Positions 26,619 through 37,613 of a DNA stretch of 64,000 nt are shown here, one piece after another. Position 1 is the stretch's first letter, and each line of letters begins with the position of its first letter. A model generated the notes under the pieces. That model had not been told where the DNA came from. It did not search any database and saw only the letters and a program-made list of their open reading frames with translations. The translations under genes and the position numbers were made by a program. Origin of the DNA: Ruminococcus sp. XPD3002 (GTDB taxonomy: Bacteria; Bacillota; Clostridia; Oscillospirales; Ruminococcaceae); assembly GCA_900119535.1 (NCBI GenBank), contig FPJT01000017.1, forward strand, positions 2,071-66,070, read 5' to 3'.

Positions 26619-27371
26619 TCAGGGTTCTGTCAGAATGACGGGACCGTCAGGAGTTATTGCGATCATGTGCTCGAAATGAGCTGACAGTGAACCATTTTTG
26701 GTAACCACGGTCCAGCCGTCCTTCAAGGTCTTAACATCATCGCCTTTAACATTTATCATAGGCTCGATGCAGATCGTCATTCCCGCCACCAGTCTCGAGC
26801 CGTGACCTGCGCGGCCCCAGTTCGGTATCTCGGGTGATTCATGGACTTCTCTGCCGATTCCGTGGCCGCAGTAATTTCTTACGATTCCGTAGCCTCGTGA
26901 AGCACAATACTCTTCAACAGCATGTGAGATGTCACCGACGCGATTGCCTGCCTGAGCCATAGCGATTCCCTCGAAGAGAGATTTTTCTGTTGTCTCAAGC
27001 AATGCTTTAGCCTCATCAGAAATTTTACCCACAGGGAAGGTCCAGCAGCTGTCTCCGTTGAAGCCCTTGTACGCAGCTCCCGTGTCGATGCTTACTATAT
27101 CGCCTTCTTTTAATCTGTGGCTTGATTTCGGTATTCCGTGAATGACCTCTTCATTTACAGAGATACATGCATTTGCAGGAAAACCGTATAATCCTTTGAA
27201 ACAGGACTTAACGCCGTGTCTTGAATAGAATTCTCCGACAAGCTTATCAACATCGAGTGTTGACATACCGGCCCTGATCCTTTCGCCCGCATACCATATT
27301 GCGCCGCAGGTCAGTTTACCTGCTTCACGCATTATGGCAATTTCGGATTTTGATTTAATGGTAATACTCAT
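26619..27371 (-). CDS. map: Methionine aminopeptidase, type I
   Basis: 250 residues. The metal ligands are visible in SIDTGAAYKGFNGDSCWTF (two Asp), CGHGIGREVHESP (His) and CIEPMI plus the final Glu region. It removes initiator Met. The start shares one base with the adk stop, so translation is coupled. Confidence 0.96.
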   Translation of the reverse strand: MSITIKSKSEIAIMREAGKLTCGAIWYAGERIRAGMSTLDVDKLVGEFYSRHGVKSCFKGLYGFPANACISVNEEVIHGIPKSSHRLKEGDIVSIDTGAAYKGFNGDSCWTFPVGKISDEAKALLETTEKSLFEGIAMAQAGNRVGDISHAVEEYCASRGYGIVRNYCGHGIGREVHESPEIPNWGRAGHGSRLVAGMTICIEPMINVKGDDVKTLKDGWTVVTKNGSLSAHFEHMIAITPDGPVILTEP

Positions 27372-28006
27372 TATTCAACTCCTACAGCTGCAAGAGTGAG
27401 TCTTGAAGTATCAGCAACTTCCTCCTGACCTTCTACGGTAACAAGCTTACCCTGCTTCTCGTAGTAGTCCTTGAGAGGAGCTGTCTTTTCGTGATAAGTA
27501 GCGAGTCTGTCGAGAACGACTTCGGGCTGATCGTCCTTACGAACGATAGTCTTGTCGCCGCACTTATCGCAAACGCCCTCAACCTTTGAAGGCTTGTATT
27601 CGATATGGTAAGAAGCGCCGCAGCCCTGGCAGACTCTTCTGCCTGAAACTCTCTGCTTGATAGTTTCGTCTGCAACGTATATCTCGATGACCTTATCGAT
27701 CTTAATTCCCATAGCATCGAGAGCCTCTGCCTGTGGAACAGTTCTCGGGAAACCGTCAAGAATGAAACCGTTCTTGCAGTCGTCCTCAGCGATCCTGTCC
27801 TTAAGGATACCGATAACGATATCATCTGAAACAAGAGCGCCTGCATCCATAGCAGTCTTAGCCTTGAGACCGTACTCTGTGCCGTTCTTTACAGCTTCTC
27901 TAAGGATATTTCCTGTAGAGATCTGCGGGATCTTCAGTGCATCGGAAACGACCTCTGCCTGTGTACCCTTACCTGCGCCGGGAGCGCCTAAGAAAATAAG
28001 ATTCAT
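27371..28006 (-). CDS. adk: Adenylate kinase
   Basis: 211 residues. P-loop GAPGAGKGT, NMP-binding ISTGNILR, GFPRT, and a LID with four cysteines (CQGCG ... CDKCG), the zinc-binding Gram-positive form. It balances AMP, ADP and ATP. It is 14 bases downstream of secY and overlaps map by one base. Confidence 0.97.
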   Translation of the reverse strand: MNLIFLGAPGAGKGTQAEVVSDALKIPQISTGNILREAVKNGTEYGLKAKTAMDAGALVSDDIVIGILKDRIAEDDCKNGFILDGFPRTVPQAEALDAMGIKIDKVIEIYVADETIKQRVSGRRVCQGCGASYHIEYKPSKVEGVCDKCGDKTIVRKDDQPEVVLDRLATYHEKTAPLKDYYEKQGKLVTVEGQEEVADTSRLTLAAVGVE

Positions 28007-28020
28007 TGAGTATACCCTCC

Positions 28021-29346
28021 TTACTGTAAGAAGCCCTTATGATGTCTCATCATGAGCTGAGATTCGAGTGTTCTTGTAGTTTCAAGCGCAACGCTTACTG
28101 CGATAAGTATCGTAGTACCGCCCATTGAAAGAGATCTGAGGTTATCGTCTGCAATAGAGATGAATATCGGAACTACAGCGATGATACCGAGGAAAACTGC
28201 GCCTACGAGAGCGATCTTTGAAAGAACTCTCTGGATGTAGTCTGAAGTAGGCTTACCTGGTCTGATGCCTGGGATACCGCCGTTAGACTGACGCAGATTA
28301 TTTGCGATCTCAACAGGGTTATACTGGATAGAAACGTAGAAGTAGTTGAACGCAATGATAAGAATGAAGTATATAAGCGCATATTTCCAGCTTCTTGTAT
28401 TGAAGAAGTTCATGAAGCTTACATACCACTTAGGTGAATCAGCTGTAATAGGCTTAAAGAGCTGAATGGTTGAAGGAAGAGCCATAAATGACATAGCGAA
28501 GATGATAGGCATAACGCCGCTCATCATTACCTTTATCGGGATATGAGTCTTCTGGCCGCCATACTGCTTTCTGCCCACAACACGCTTAGCGTACTGTATC
28601 GGGATACGTCTTTCAGCCTCGTTCATGAATACGATAAGAGCGAATTCAAGAACGATGAATACTAAGTATCCGAGAGTAACGAAGAGGTACTTTGCAGGAT
28701 CCTGTTTTGTAAGAGAGATGAGGTGTCCTGCATCTACAGGGAATCTTGCAGCGATACCCGCAAAGAGTATCATAGAAACTCCGTTTCCGATTCCCTTGTC
28801 GCTGATCCTGTTACCCATCCATACTACGAATGAAGCACCTGCCACGAAGCAGGTAACGATAACGAATCCTGCGAATATTCCTGAGCCGCCTGTAACATAC
28901 TTAACTGCGCTTGAAGCGGAATCAGTGCTCATATTCTTAAGAGTAAGATAATAAGCAAAGCCCATGAAAACAGAAAGTATAGTAGCGACCACAGCAGTGA
29001 TCTTGTCGATCTTTTTACGTCCCTCTTCACCTTCGTCTCTGAGTCTTTCAAGCGGCGGCAGAGCATATGTCAGCAGCTGCATGATGATCGAGGCGTTGAT
29101 GTAAGGGGTTATTGAAAGTGAAAATAATGTAGCCTGTGAAAGGGCACCACCGGTGATGGTATTCAGATATTCAAGGAAGTTACCGTCGGTAGCGTTCTGA
29201 TCCATCCATTCTTTAACAACAGATGTATTGAGGAACGGAACTGTTATAGCACATCCGAATCTGAAGATAACGATCATAAGTAATGTATAGAGGAGCTTTT
29301 TCCTTATTTCGGGAACGCTCCACGCGCGTTTCAGTGTCTGGAACAC
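28021..29346 (-). CDS. secY: Preprotein translocase subunit SecY
   Basis: 441 residues with ten helices. Recognisable segments are the N-terminal PEIRKKLLYTLLMIVIFRFG, the plug and helix 2 region GGALSQATLFSLSITPYINA, and SNGGIPGIRPGKPT in the cytosolic loop. It is the channel for Sec export, including the dockerin and scaffoldin proteins here. It starts one base after rplO. Confidence 0.97.
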   Translation of the reverse strand: MFQTLKRAWSVPEIRKKLLYTLLMIVIFRFGCAITVPFLNTSVVKEWMDQNATDGNFLEYLNTITGGALSQATLFSLSITPYINASIIMQLLTYALPPLERLRDEGEEGRKKIDKITAVVATILSVFMGFAYYLTLKNMSTDSASSAVKYVTGGSGIFAGFVIVTCFVAGASFVVWMGNRISDKGIGNGVSMILFAGIAARFPVDAGHLISLTKQDPAKYLFVTLGYLVFIVLEFALIVFMNEAERRIPIQYAKRVVGRKQYGGQKTHIPIKVMMSGVMPIIFAMSFMALPSTIQLFKPITADSPKWYVSFMNFFNTRSWKYALIYFILIIAFNYFYVSIQYNPVEIANNLRQSNGGIPGIRPGKPTSDYIQRVLSKIALVGAVFLGIIAVVPIFISIADDNLRSLSMGGTTILIAVSVALETTRTLESQLMMRHHKGFLQ

Positions 29347-29347
29347 A

Positions 29348-29788
29348 CTACATCACCTCGGTCTTTCCGCCTGCCTTTTCAATTTTCTCTACAGCGCTCT
29401 GTGAGAATTTTGCAGCCTTAACTGTCAGCTTAGCGGTAAGCTCTCCGTTTCCGAGAACCTTTACACCACAGTATTCCTTCTTGATAAGTCCTGAAGCCTT
29501 GAGGAGATCTGCGTCTACCTCTGTGCCGTCCTTGAACTTGTTAAGGTCTGATACATTAACTATCGCATACTTTGTAGCGAAGATGTTGTTGAATCCTCTC
29601 TTAGGGATACGTCTTGCCAGAGGCATCTGACCACCCTCGAAGCCGATTCTAACGCCGCCGCCGCTGCGGGCATTCTGTCCCTTGTGGCCCTTGCCTGCGG
29701 TCTTGCCGTTTCCTGAACCATGTCCGCGGCCTACACGCTTTACAGCCTTGTTTGAATCAAGTGCGGGAGTTAACTCGTGAATTTTCAT
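29348..29788 (-). CDS. rplO: 50S ribosomal protein L15
   Basis: 146 residues. [19 protein letters not shown] and [18 protein letters not shown] are diagnostic. It is a late-assembly 23S binder, between rpmD and secY. Confidence 0.97.
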   Translation of the reverse strand: MKIHELTPALDSNKAVKRVGRGHGSGNGKTAGKGHKGQNARSGGGVRIGFEGGQMPLARRIPKRGFNNIFATKYAIVNVSDLNKFKDGTEVDADLLKASGLIKKEYCGVKVLGNGELTAKLTVKAAKFSQSAVEKIEKAGGKTEVM

Positions 29789-29806
29789 GCTTGTGCACCT
29801 CCTTGT

Positions 29807-29983
29807 TTACGCTTCTGTAACCTCGATGAGGTGTGAGATCTTATTGATTTTACCCTGTGTCTGCTCATTATCGGGCTGAGTTGTTACATCGCCGATCTTC
29901 TTGAGGCCAAGAGACTGAGCAGTAGCGATCTGGTCCTTTTTTCTTCCAATAAGGCTCTTTACGAGCTTAATGTTCTTTGCCAT
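29807..29983 (-). CDS. rpmD: 50S ribosomal protein L30
   Basis: 58 residues read from the minus strand: [18 protein letters not shown], then a core with SLGLKKIGD. Size, ferredoxin-like motif and position between rpsE and rplO identify it. A GGAGG site precedes the start. Confidence 0.95.
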   Translation of the reverse strand: MAKNIKLVKSLIGRKKDQIATAQSLGLKKIGDVTTQPDNEQTQGKINKISHLIEVTEA

Positions 29984-29996
29984 TGTTACTGCCTCC

Positions 29997-30497
29997 TTAA
30001 CCTAAAATTTCCTTAACGGACTTGCCTCTCTTTTCAGCAACATCCTTAGCAGATGCACAGTTTACAAGACCGTTTATTGTAGCTCTAACAACGTTGCATG
30101 GGTTGTTGGAACGAAGTGACTTTGTTCTGATATCCTTGATGCCAGCAACCTCGATCACAGCACGGACAGGACCGCCTGCGATAACTCCGGTACCGGGTGC
30201 AGCGGGCTTCATAAGAACTCTGCCTGCGCCGAATTCGCCTACGATATCATGAGGGATTGTTGTTCCCTTGAGAGCAACCTTAACAAGGTTCTTCTTTGCA
30301 TCCTCGATACCCTTACGGATAGCATCAGGAACTTCTCCTGACTTACCGAGGCCAAAGCCGACTGTGCCGTTGCCGTCGCCTACTACTACGAGAGCTGAGA
30401 ACTTCATTACACGTCCGCCCTTAACAGTCTTTGAAACTCTGTTGATGGCAACGACCTTTTCCTGAAGCTCTGGAGCCTGTGTTTCGATATTAGCCAT
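29997..30497 (-). CDS. rpsE: 30S ribosomal protein S5
   Basis: 166 residues. Double-stranded-RNA-binding-like N-domain with [19 protein letters not shown] and [20 protein letters not shown], and C-domain [20 protein letters not shown]. It acts in decoding accuracy. It lies 15 bases after rplR. Confidence 0.97.
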   Translation of the reverse strand: MANIETQAPELQEKVVAINRVSKTVKGGRVMKFSALVVVGDGNGTVGFGLGKSGEVPDAIRKGIEDAKKNLVKVALKGTTIPHDIVGEFGAGRVLMKPAAPGTGVIAGGPVRAVIEVAGIKDIRTKSLRSNNPCNVVRATINGLVNCASAKDVAEKRGKSVKEILG

Positions 30498-30512
30498 TGT
30501 TTTACCTCCCTC

Positions 30513-30872
30513 TTAGAACTTTAATCCGTTTTCACGAGCGCCCTCTGCGAGTTCTTTAACTCTTCCGTGGTAGAGGTAGCCGCCTCTGTCGAAAACTACT
30601 TCGCTGATACCCTTATCAGCAGCGTTCTTAGCGATCATCTCGCCAACTTTGCGTGCGCCTTCAACGTTTCCGCCGTTGCCGTCGAATCCCTTATCCATGC
30701 TGGATGCGGAAGCAAGGGTAACGCCGTTTACATCGTCGATAAGCTGAGCATAAATGTGCTTAGTTGAGCGGAACACATTGAGACGGGGACGCTCGGGAGT
30801 ACCTGAGATCTTGGCACGAACTCTGCGGTGTCTCTTTAATCTTGCCTTATTGCTGTCAAACTTCTTAATCAT
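30513..30872 (-). CDS. rplR: 50S ribosomal protein L18
   Basis: 119 residues. [20 protein letters not shown] and [19 protein letters not shown] are diagnostic. It binds 5S rRNA with L5. It follows rplF by 19 bases. Confidence 0.97.
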   Translation of the reverse strand: MIKKFDSNKARLKRHRRVRAKISGTPERPRLNVFRSTKHIYAQLIDDVNGVTLASASSMDKGFDGNGGNVEGARKVGEMIAKNAADKGISEVVFDRGGYLYHGRVKELAEGARENGLKF

Positions 30873-30891
30873 AGCAATTTGCTCCTTCTAA

Positions 30892-31437
30892 TTACTTCTT
30901 GCCCTTGCCGGCCTTACCTTCCTTGCGGATGATGTGCTCGCCGGCATATCTGATACCCTTGCCCTTGTAAGGCTCAGGAGGACGCTTCTCGCGGATCTCA
31001 GCTGCGAACTGACCTACAGCCTGCTTGTCGATACCTGAAACGACAACCTTGTTAGGCTGTGGAACGTCAAGCTTGATCTCGTTTGTTTCCTCGAGGATAA
31101 CAGGGTGAGAGAAGCCGAGGTTAAGAGTAACCTTGTTTCCGCTCTTTGCAGCTCTGTAGCCGACACCCTCGATCTCGAGAGTCTTTGAATATCCGTTTGT
31201 AACACCCTCTACCATGTTAGCGATGAGTGTTCTTGTAAGACCGTGAAGTGAACGGTGACGCTTGTCATCGCTTGGTCTTGATACATTGATGCTTCCATTG
31301 GAAACTTCTATTGTAAGTTCATTGTTGAACTGTCTTGTAAGCTCGCCCTTAGGTCCCTTTACTGTGATAAGGTTGTTTTCATTCTTAACCTCTACACCTG
31401 CGGGGATGCTGACAGGCATTTTACCGATTCTTGACAT
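30892..31437 (-). CDS. rplF: 50S ribosomal protein L6
   Basis: 181 residues, two repeated L6 domains; MSRIGKMPVSIPAGV and the C-terminal KRPPEPYKGKGIRYAGEHI are diagnostic. Placed near the factor-binding site of the 50S subunit. Confidence 0.97.
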   Translation of the reverse strand: MSRIGKMPVSIPAGVEVKNENNLITVKGPKGELTRQFNNELTIEVSNGSINVSRPSDDKRHRSLHGLTRTLIANMVEGVTNGYSKTLEIEGVGYRAAKSGNKVTLNLGFSHPVILEETNEIKLDVPQPNKVVVSGIDKQAVGQFAAEIREKRPPEPYKGKGIRYAGEHIIRKEGKAGKGKK

Positions 31438-31452
31438 AATCAGCTTTCCTCC

Positions 31453-31851
31453 TTACCAGATGTATGCGAGAACTTCGCCGCCGACATTAAGCTCTCTTGC
31501 CTTCTTGTCGGTTACGATTCCCTTTGAAGTTGAAACGATTGCGATACCAAGGCCTCTTCTTACCTTTGGCATATCCTCACAGCTTGAGTAGATACGCAGG
31601 CCGGGCTTAGAAACTCTTCTGAGTCCTGTAATTACGGGAGACTTGTTGTCGCCGTATTTCAGCGTTATTCTGATAACACCCTGCTTTCCGTCCTCTATAA
31701 CCTGAAAGCCCTTTACATATCCTTCGTCTACGAGGATCTGTGTGATAGCCTTCTTTACATTAGAAGCGGGAACGTCAACTGTGGCGTGCTTTGCAGTATT
31801 TGCATTACGGATTCTTGTTAAAAGATCCGCGATTGTATCAGTGATTTGCAT
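31453..31851 (-). CDS. rpsH: 30S ribosomal protein S8
   Basis: 132 residues. [20 protein letters not shown] and the C-terminal [20 protein letters not shown] are diagnostic. It is a primary 16S binder that represses spc-type operons in some bacteria. Confidence 0.97.
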   Translation of the reverse strand: MQITDTIADLLTRIRNANTAKHATVDVPASNVKKAITQILVDEGYVKGFQVIEDGKQGVIRITLKYGDNKSPVITGLRRVSKPGLRIYSSCEDMPKVRRGLGIAIVSTSKGIVTDKKARELNVGGEVLAYIW

Positions 31852-31874
31852 TGCAGATGACCTCCTTTTGTATT

Positions 31875-32060
31875 TTACCAGCTTGCCTTTTTAACGCCGG
31901 GGATCTGACCGTCGTGTGCAAGCTCTCTGAAGCATATACGGCAGATGCCGAACTTTCTGAGATATGCGTGCGGTCTGCCGCAGATCTTGCATCTGTTATA
32001 TGCTCTTGTTGAATACTTGGGAGTTCTCTGCTGCTTATTGATCATTGCCTTTTTAGCCAT
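31875..32060 (-). CDS. rpsN: 30S ribosomal protein S14, zinc type
   Basis: 61 residues, the short S14 form with two CxxC pairs ([11 protein letters not shown] and [10 protein letters not shown]) for zinc. Standard position between rplE and rpsH. Confidence 0.97.
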   Translation of the reverse strand: MAKKAMINKQQRTPKYSTRAYNRCKICGRPHAYLRKFGICRICFRELAHDGQIPGVKKASW

Positions 32061-32076
32061 TGTTATTCCTCCCTGA

Positions 32077-32616
32077 TTACTTGATGAACGGAGCGCCGAG
32101 GAGAGTCAGCAGCTCTCTTGCCTCTTCATCTGTATTTGCTGTTGTGATGAAGTTGATATCCATACCTCTTACCTTATCGATCTTATCATACTCGATCTCA
32201 GGGAAGATAAGCTGTTCCTTGATACCTGTAGAATAGTTGCCCTTGCCATCAAATGAATTTGCGCTTATTCCTCTGAAGTCACGAACACGGGGGAACGCAA
32301 CATTGAAGAGCTTGTTTACGAATTCATACATCTTTTCGCCTCTGAGAGTAACCTTAACGCCGATTGGCATTCCCTCACGAAGCTTGAAGTTAGCAACTGA
32401 CTTCTTAGCTCTGCACACTATAGGCTTCTGACCTGTGATTGCAGCGAGGTCAGTCATGATAGCGTCGATGACCTTTGCGTTATCCTTTGCTTCGCCTGCG
32501 CCGACATTGATAACAACCTTGTCGAGCTTCGGGATCTGCATAACGCTCTTGTAGCCGAACTTCTTCATCAGTGCAGGAGCAACGTCGCTATTATAAAAAT
32601 CTTTTAAAACTGCCAT
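32077..32616 (-). CDS. rplE: 50S ribosomal protein L5
   Basis: 179 residues. [19 protein letters not shown] and [18 protein letters not shown] are diagnostic. It carries 5S rRNA and contacts P-site tRNA. 17 bases after rplX. Confidence 0.97.
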   Translation of the reverse strand: MAVLKDFYNSDVAPALMKKFGYKSVMQIPKLDKVVINVGAGEAKDNAKVIDAIMTDLAAITGQKPIVCRAKKSVANFKLREGMPIGVKVTLRGEKMYEFVNKLFNVAFPRVRDFRGISANSFDGKGNYSTGIKEQLIFPEIEYDKIDKVRGMDINFITTANTDEEARELLTLLGAPFIK

Positions 32617-32633
32617 GTCGTTTCTCCTTTACA

Positions 32634-32975
32634 TTATTCAAAAGACTTTCCGCACTTCTTGCAAACGCGGAGCTTCTTTCCGTCTTCGATCACGTGGCCA
32701 ACTCTTGTGGGCTTGCCGCACTTAGGGCAAACGAGCTGAACCTTTGATGCATAAACGGGAGCTTCTGTCTTGATGATTCCGCCTGTCTCGCCCATTCTTG
32801 TTGGCTTGACATGCTTTGTGATAACGTTGATTCCGTCAACGATCACCTTGCCCTCCTTAGGGCTGACCTGTGCAACCTTGCCGGTCTTTCTGTCTCCGTT
32901 CTTCTCGTACTTATCGTCGTACTTACCTGTAAGAAGGATAACAGTATCACCGGTTTTTACGTGAACTTTGCTCAT
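32634..32975 (-). CDS. rplX: 50S ribosomal protein L24
   Basis: 113 residues. An N-terminal KOW motif (KTGDTVILLTGKYD) is followed by VIVDGINVITKHVKP. The C-terminus has a CxxC pair twice (CPKCG ... CKKCG), the zinc-ribbon extension seen in many Firmicutes. It is an assembly initiator. Confidence 0.97.
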   Translation of the reverse strand: MSKVHVKTGDTVILLTGKYDDKYEKNGDRKTGKVAQVSPKEGKVIVDGINVITKHVKPTRMGETGGIIKTEAPVYASKVQLVCPKCGKPTRVGHVIEDGKKLRVCKKCGKSFE

Positions 32976-32990
32976 TATCTTACTCCTCCA

Positions 32991-33359
32991 TTAAAGTACT
33001 TCGGGTGCGAGGCTGAGGATCTTTGTATACTCCTTTTCACGGAGCTCCTTAGCAACTGGTCCAAAGATACGTGTACCTCTTGGGTTCTTATCTTCCTTAA
33101 TAATAACAGCAGCGTTCTCATCGAAACGGATGTAAGTTCCGTCTTCTCTTCTGAGACCCTTTGCTGAACGAACGATAACTGCCTTTACAACATCGCCCTT
33201 CTTTACAACGCCTCCGGGTGTTGCTTTCTTAACTGAAGCAACCACTACATCGCCGATATTTGCATATCTTCTGCGTGTACCTCCCAGAACTCTGATACAC
33301 ATAAGCTCCTTAGCGCCTGTGTTATCAGCGACCTTTAAATAAGTCTGCATCTGTATCAC
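32991..33359 (-). CDS. rplN: 50S ribosomal protein L14
   Basis: 122 residues with a GTG start at 33359, preceded by GGAGG at eight bases and matching the family start [22 protein letters not shown] is diagnostic. It forms intersubunit bridge B8. Confidence 0.97.
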   Translation of the reverse strand: MIQMQTYLKVADNTGAKELMCIRVLGGTRRRYANIGDVVVASVKKATPGGVVKKGDVVKAVIVRSAKGLRREDGTYIRFDENAAVIIKEDKNPRGTRIFGPVAKELREKEYTKILSLAPEVL

Positions 33360-33404
33360 AGCGAGTTCCTCCTTTCAAGCATTAAGCTTCTATACAAAAA
33401 ATAA

Positions 33405-33665
33405 TTACTTAGCCTTCTCGATTATGTTGGTAATGCGCCATCTCTTATCCTTTGAAAGCGGACGTGTTTCCATAACCTCAACGCGATCGCCGATCTTGCA
33501 CTCATTGTTCTCATCGTGAGCCTTGAGCTTTACGGTACGCTTGATGATCTTCTTATAAAGCGGGTGTTTAACGTTATCAACGATAGCAACTACGACGGTT
33601 TTATCCATCTTATCGCTTACAACCTTACCTACTCTTGTTTTTCTAAGGTTTCTCTCAGTAGACAT
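33405..33665 (-). CDS. rpsQ: 30S ribosomal protein S17
   Basis: 86 residues with an OB fold: [20 protein letters not shown] and [12 protein letters not shown]. Position between rpmC and rplN is standard; 45 bases separate it from rplN. Confidence 0.97.
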   Translation of the reverse strand: MSTERNLRKTRVGKVVSDKMDKTVVVAIVDNVKHPLYKKIIKRTVKLKAHDENNECKIGDRVEVMETRPLSKDKRWRITNIIEKAK

Positions 33666-33684
33666 TAGCTAAATCCTCCCTTTC

Positions 33685-33882
33685 TTACTGCTCAGCGATC
33701 TCTGCAGCGCGCAGAGAAGTCTTTATGCGGGCAATATCCTTCTTTACAGCCTTAAGACGAGCTGTATTATCAAGCTGATTTACAGCGTGCTGAAAGCGGA
33801 GCGCAAAAAGCTCTTCCTTTAAGCTAACGAGCTTCTCGTTCAGCTCATCAACAGACATTTCTCTGATCTCTGATGCCTTCAT
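33685..33882 (-). CDS. rpmC: 50S ribosomal protein L29
   Basis: 65 residues, two long helices: [19 protein letters not shown] and [20 protein letters not shown]. Located at the exit tunnel, a docking site for SRP and trigger factor. It shares one base with the rplP stop. Confidence 0.97.
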   Translation of the reverse strand: MKASEIREMSVDELNEKLVSLKEELFALRFQHAVNQLDNTARLKAVKKDIARIKTSLRAAEIAEQ

Positions 33883-34307
33883 TACTGCTCCACCTCCTGC
33901 TCTGCTTTAGTAACGAATTTACACTTGATAGGAAGCTTATGCATAGCAAGACGCATAGCCTCTCTTGCAGTCTCCTCGGGAACTCCCTTTATCTCAAAGA
34001 GAACTCTGCCGGGCTTAACAACTGCAACCCAGTATTCCGGTGAACCCTTACCTGAACCCATTCGTGTTTCAGCGGGCTTTTCTGTGATAGGCTTATCAGG
34101 GAATATCTTGATCCAAACCTGACCGCCTCTCTTGATGTAACGAGTCATAGCGATACGGGCAGACTCGATCTGGTTGGATGTGATCCATGATGGCTCAAGA
34201 GCCTGAAGACCGTAATCACCGTATGTTACCTTGTTACCTCTGTATGCCTTACCCTTAAGGCGTCCTCTGTGGACTCTGCGGTATTTAACTCTCTTTGGAA
34301 GCAGCAT
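33882..34307 (-). CDS. rplP: 50S ribosomal protein L16
   Basis: 141 residues. [19 protein letters not shown] and [20 protein letters not shown] are diagnostic. It organises the A-site region of 23S rRNA. It overlaps both rpsC and rpmC by one base, so three genes are translationally coupled. Confidence 0.97.
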   Translation of the reverse strand: MLLPKRVKYRRVHRGRLKGKAYRGNKVTYGDYGLQALEPSWITSNQIESARIAMTRYIKRGGQVWIKIFPDKPITEKPAETRMGSGKGSPEYWVAVVKPGRVLFEIKGVPEETAREAMRLAMHKLPIKCKFVTKAEQEVEQ

Positions 34308-35098
34308 TACTGGTTACCTCCTTCTCTTTTAGCGTCGCGGTTGAAGTTTCTGTTTCCTCCGCGTCTGTTACCGCCGTCACGTCTGTCGTCGCGGCGACGT
34401 CTGTCGTTATTTCTTGAATCGCTCTTGCGCTCTACCTTTTCTCTCTGAGCAGCAGCCTTAGCAGCATCGCCCTTGAGAACTTCGCCCTTATAGATCCATA
34501 CCTTTACGCCGAGCTTACCGTATGTTGTATCAGCCTCTGCGAAACCGTAATCGATATCAGCACGGATTGTCTGGAGCGGGATTGTACCCTCGTGGTAGCT
34601 TTCGCTTCTTGCGATCTCGGCACCGGCAAGTCTGCCTGAAACCTTAACCTTTATACCCTTTGCGCCAAGACGCATTGTTCTTCCGATAGACTGCTTCATA
34701 GCACGTCTGAAAGCAACTCTGTTCTCAAGATCGAGAGCGATCTTCTCAGCAACGAGCTGAGCGTCCATATCTGGCTGCTTAACTTCGATGATGTTAACAA
34801 AAACCTGCTTGCCCATCATCTTTTCGAGCTGTACTCTGAGCTTTTCTATCTCTGCGCCCTGTCTTCCGATAACGATACCTGGCTTAGCGCAGTGGATGTG
34901 GATTCTCACCTTATCGGCAAAACGCTCGATCTCAATTCTGGGAACACCAGCAGCATATAAGCTCTTCTTAATGAAATTACGAACGTTGTAGTCCTCAACG
35001 AGTGTGTTGCCGAAATCTGCCTTGTTGGCATACCAGCGTGAATCCCAATCTTTAATAACGCCGACACGGAAACCGTGCGGATTAACCTTCTGTCCCAT
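34307..35098 (-). CDS. rpsC: 30S ribosomal protein S3 with an arginine-rich tail
   Basis: 263 residues. KH domain with [15 protein letters not shown] and C-domain [20 protein letters not shown]. It helps unwind mRNA at the entry site. The last 45 residues are an Arg/Asp/Asn/Gly-rich low-complexity tail, making the protein longer than the usual 210-235 residues; such tails occur in several Clostridia. Confidence 0.97.
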   Translation of the reverse strand: MGQKVNPHGFRVGVIKDWDSRWYANKADFGNTLVEDYNVRNFIKKSLYAAGVPRIEIERFADKVRIHIHCAKPGIVIGRQGAEIEKLRVQLEKMMGKQVFVNIIEVKQPDMDAQLVAEKIALDLENRVAFRRAMKQSIGRTMRLGAKGIKVKVSGRLAGAEIARSESYHEGTIPLQTIRADIDYGFAEADTTYGKLGVKVWIYKGEVLKGDAAKAAAQREKVERKSDSRNNDRRRRDDRRDGGNRRGGNRNFNRDAKREGGNQ

Positions 35099-35117
35099 TA
35101 ATCAGACCTCCTTGGGA

Positions 35118-35453
35118 TTATTCTTTTTCTTTAAGAACAACTGTGATGTGTGATGTTCTCTTTAATATTCTGTATGCTCTGCCCTGTGCTCTTGGCATGA
35201 TTCTCTTCATGATAGGGCCTGGTGTTACGAAACACTCAGCAACATAAAGATTATCCTTATCCATGCTGAAGTTATTCTCAGCATTTGCCTGAGCGGATTT
35301 TACAAGCTTAGAAACGATAGGACTTGCAGCCTTAGGAGTAAGATCTAAAGTAGCCAAAGCGATGTCTATGGGCTTGTTTCTTATAAGATCAAGAACGATC
35401 TGCACCTTTCTGGGTGAAATACGAGCATTTCTTAAATAAGCTCTTGCTTCCAT
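35118..35453 (-). CDS. rplV: 50S ribosomal protein L22
   Basis: 111 residues. [20 protein letters not shown] and [20 protein letters not shown] are diagnostic; the long hairpin lines the exit tunnel. Between rpsS and rpsC. Confidence 0.97.
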   Translation of the reverse strand: MEARAYLRNARISPRKVQIVLDLIRNKPIDIALATLDLTPKAASPIVSKLVKSAQANAENNFSMDKDNLYVAECFVTPGPIMKRIMPRAQGRAYRILKRTSHITVVLKEKE

Positions 35454-35472
35454 TTAAAGCTCCTCCTTCCGC

Positions 35473-35757
35473 TTATTTCTTACCGTTATTGGATGTCTTG
35501 GAGCCTGCGTGGCCCTTGTATGTTCTTGTAGGAGCAAACTCGCCGAGCTTATGTCCTACCATATCCTCTGTAACGTATACCGGAACGTGCTTGCGTCCGT
35601 CATGAACAGCGAATGTATGACCTACGAATGCAGGGAATATTGTTGATGAACGGCTCCATGTCTTAAGAACCTTCTTCTCGTTTGCAGCATTCATTGCCTC
35701 AACTCTCTTAAGAAGAACCTCCTGGACATAAGGTCCCTTTTTAATGCTTCTGCTCAT
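35473..35757 (-). CDS. rpsS: 30S ribosomal protein S19
   Basis: 94 residues. [19 protein letters not shown] and [20 protein letters not shown] are diagnostic of S19, a head protein contacting S13. 21 bases after rplB. Confidence 0.97.
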   Translation of the reverse strand: MSRSIKKGPYVQEVLLKRVEAMNAANEKKVLKTWSRSSTIFPAFVGHTFAVHDGRKHVPVYVTEDMVGHKLGEFAPTRTYKGHAGSKTSNNGKK

Positions 35758-35778
35758 TAATCAGTTCCTCCTTTCAGA

Positions 35779-36612
35779 TTACTTACCGTTGCGGCGCTTT
35801 ACGATGAACTTATCAGTTCTGTGATGCTTCTTACGTGTCTTATAGCCGAGTGCAGGCTTACCCCAAGGGGTTACAGGGCCCGGACGGCCGACAGGTGATT
35901 TACCTTCACCACCACCGTGTGGGTGATCGCATGGGTTCATGACAGAACCACGAACAGTAGGTCTCCAGCCCATGTTTCTTACACGGCCGGCTTTACCGTA
36001 GTTTACGTTCTCGTGATCGATGTTGGAAACCTGACCAATAGCAGCCTTGCAGTTGATCGGAACCTTTCTCATCTCGCCTGAGGGAAGTCTGATAAGAGCA
36101 TAAGTCTCTTCCTTGCCCATGAGCTGAGCCTGATTTCCTGCGCTTCTTACGAGCTGAGCGCCCTTGCCGGGATAAAGCTCGATAGCGTGGATGAATGTAC
36201 CAACGGGGATGTCAGCGAGCTTAAGAGCGTTGCCGGGCTTGATATCAGCCTCTGAACCGGACTCTACCTTGTCGCCTACCTTAAGGCCGTTTGGTGCGAG
36301 AATGTATCTCTTTTCACCGTCTTCATACTGAACGAGGGCGATGAAAGCGCTTCTGTTTGGATCATACTCAAGAGTGAGTACTGTAGCGATCATATTGTCC
36401 TTATCGCGCTTGAAGTCGATAACACGGTACTTTCTTCTGTTACCGCCGCCTCTGTGGCGAACTGTTATACGGCCGTAGCTGTTTCTTCCTGACTTCTTCT
36501 TAAGAGGTTCAAGAAGGCTCTTCTCCGGCTCAACCTTTGACAGGATCGAGTAATCAGTAACAGTCATCTGACGTCTCGAAGGTGTCGTAGGCTTATATGT
36601 TTTAATAGCCAT
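35779..36612 (-). CDS. rplB: 50S ribosomal protein L2
   Basis: 277 residues. [20 protein letters not shown] and [19 protein letters not shown], containing the conserved His of the peptidyl-transferase region, are diagnostic. Confidence 0.97.
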   Translation of the reverse strand: MAIKTYKPTTPSRRQMTVTDYSILSKVEPEKSLLEPLKKKSGRNSYGRITVRHRGGGNRRKYRVIDFKRDKDNMIATVLTLEYDPNRSAFIALVQYEDGEKRYILAPNGLKVGDKVESGSEADIKPGNALKLADIPVGTFIHAIELYPGKGAQLVRSAGNQAQLMGKEETYALIRLPSGEMRKVPINCKAAIGQVSNIDHENVNYGKAGRVRNMGWRPTVRGSVMNPCDHPHGGGEGKSPVGRPGPVTPWGKPALGYKTRKKHHRTDKFIVKRRNGK

Positions 36613-36679
36613 TTGATTTCTCTCCTTAAATGCATTTTTTGCGGGAGCATTACTCCCATACTTTCCGTAAAGTTACGGA

Positions 36680-36973
36680 TTAATACATACCCTCGAAGAA
36701 TTCGATAGCCTTTGAATCAGCTGTGAGGGTAACGATTGCCTTCTTCCATGCAGCAGTTGTACCAACGTATCTGCCCATGCGCTTTTCCTTGCCGTTAACG
36801 TTCATAGTAGTAACCTTGTTAACTTCTACGCCGAAAAGCTTTTCTACAGCCTTCTTGATCTCAGGCTTTGTAGCGTCCTTGGCAACCTTAAAGGTGTACT
36901 TGCCTTCCTGGAGGCCGTCCATAGACTTTTCTGTGATAACGGGCTTCAGAATGATATCCTGTGGTGCTTTCAT
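36680..36973 (-). CDS. rplW: 50S ribosomal protein L23
   Basis: 97 residues. [20 protein letters not shown] and [20 protein letters not shown] are diagnostic. It docks trigger factor and SRP at the tunnel exit. Start overlaps the rplD stop by one base. Confidence 0.97.
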   Translation of the reverse strand: MKAPQDIILKPVITEKSMDGLQEGKYTFKVAKDATKPEIKKAVEKLFGVEVNKVTTMNVNGKEKRMGRYVGTTAAWKKAIVTLTADSKAIEFFEGMY

Positions 36974-37596
36974 TATGCGTACACCTCCTCGATCTTTCCT
37001 ACGGCATTCTTAACAACGATGAACTTGTCATAGTTGAGGATGTCGTAAACATTAAGAGTATTTACAGCGGCTGTTTTGATGCCGGGGATATTAGCTGCGC
37101 TCTTGATAACCTTTGCATCAGCCTCTGCAGTAACGATAAGAGCCTTGCCCTCAACGTTCAGAGCCTTGAGCATATCAGCGATGGTCTTTGTCTTGAAGCT
37201 GTCAAGTGTAAGAGCATCGAGAACGATCATGTTGTTATCGAGAACCTTTGTGGAAAGAGCAGACTTCATAGCAAGTCTTCTTACCTTTTTATTAAGAGAA
37301 TAGCGGTAATCTCTGGGCTTAGGACCAAGAGCAACGCCGCCGTGGTACCACTGAGGAGCACGTGTAGAGCCCTGTCTTGCATGACCTGTACCCTTCTGTC
37401 TCCAGGGCTTTCTTCCACCGCCGCTTACTTCTGTTCTTGTAAGTGTGGACTGTGTGCCCTGTCTCTGGTTTGCGAGGTAATTAACTACCATAGCGTGCAT
37501 AACAGCTTCGTTAGGAGTGATGCCGAATACAGCGTCTGAAAGCTCTGTTTCGGATACCTGCTTACCTGCCATATCAAATACTGAAATTGTAGACAT
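36973..37596 (-). CDS. rplD: 50S ribosomal protein L4
   Basis: 207 residues. [20 protein letters not shown] and [20 protein letters not shown] are diagnostic. The ATG at 37596 (MSTISVFD) has GGAGG seven bases upstream; the upstream in-frame ATG at 37614 overlaps that site. In some bacteria free L4 represses the S10 operon through its leader. Confidence 0.97.
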   Translation of the reverse strand: MSTISVFDMAGKQVSETELSDAVFGITPNEAVMHAMVVNYLANQRQGTQSTLTRTEVSGGGRKPWRQKGTGHARQGSTRAPQWYHGGVALGPKPRDYRYSLNKKVRRLAMKSALSTKVLDNNMIVLDALTLDSFKTKTIADMLKALNVEGKALIVTAEADAKVIKSAANIPGIKTAAVNTLNVYDILNYDKFIVVKNAVGKIEEVYA

Positions 37597-37613
37597 TTCG
37601 CTTCCTCCTTCCA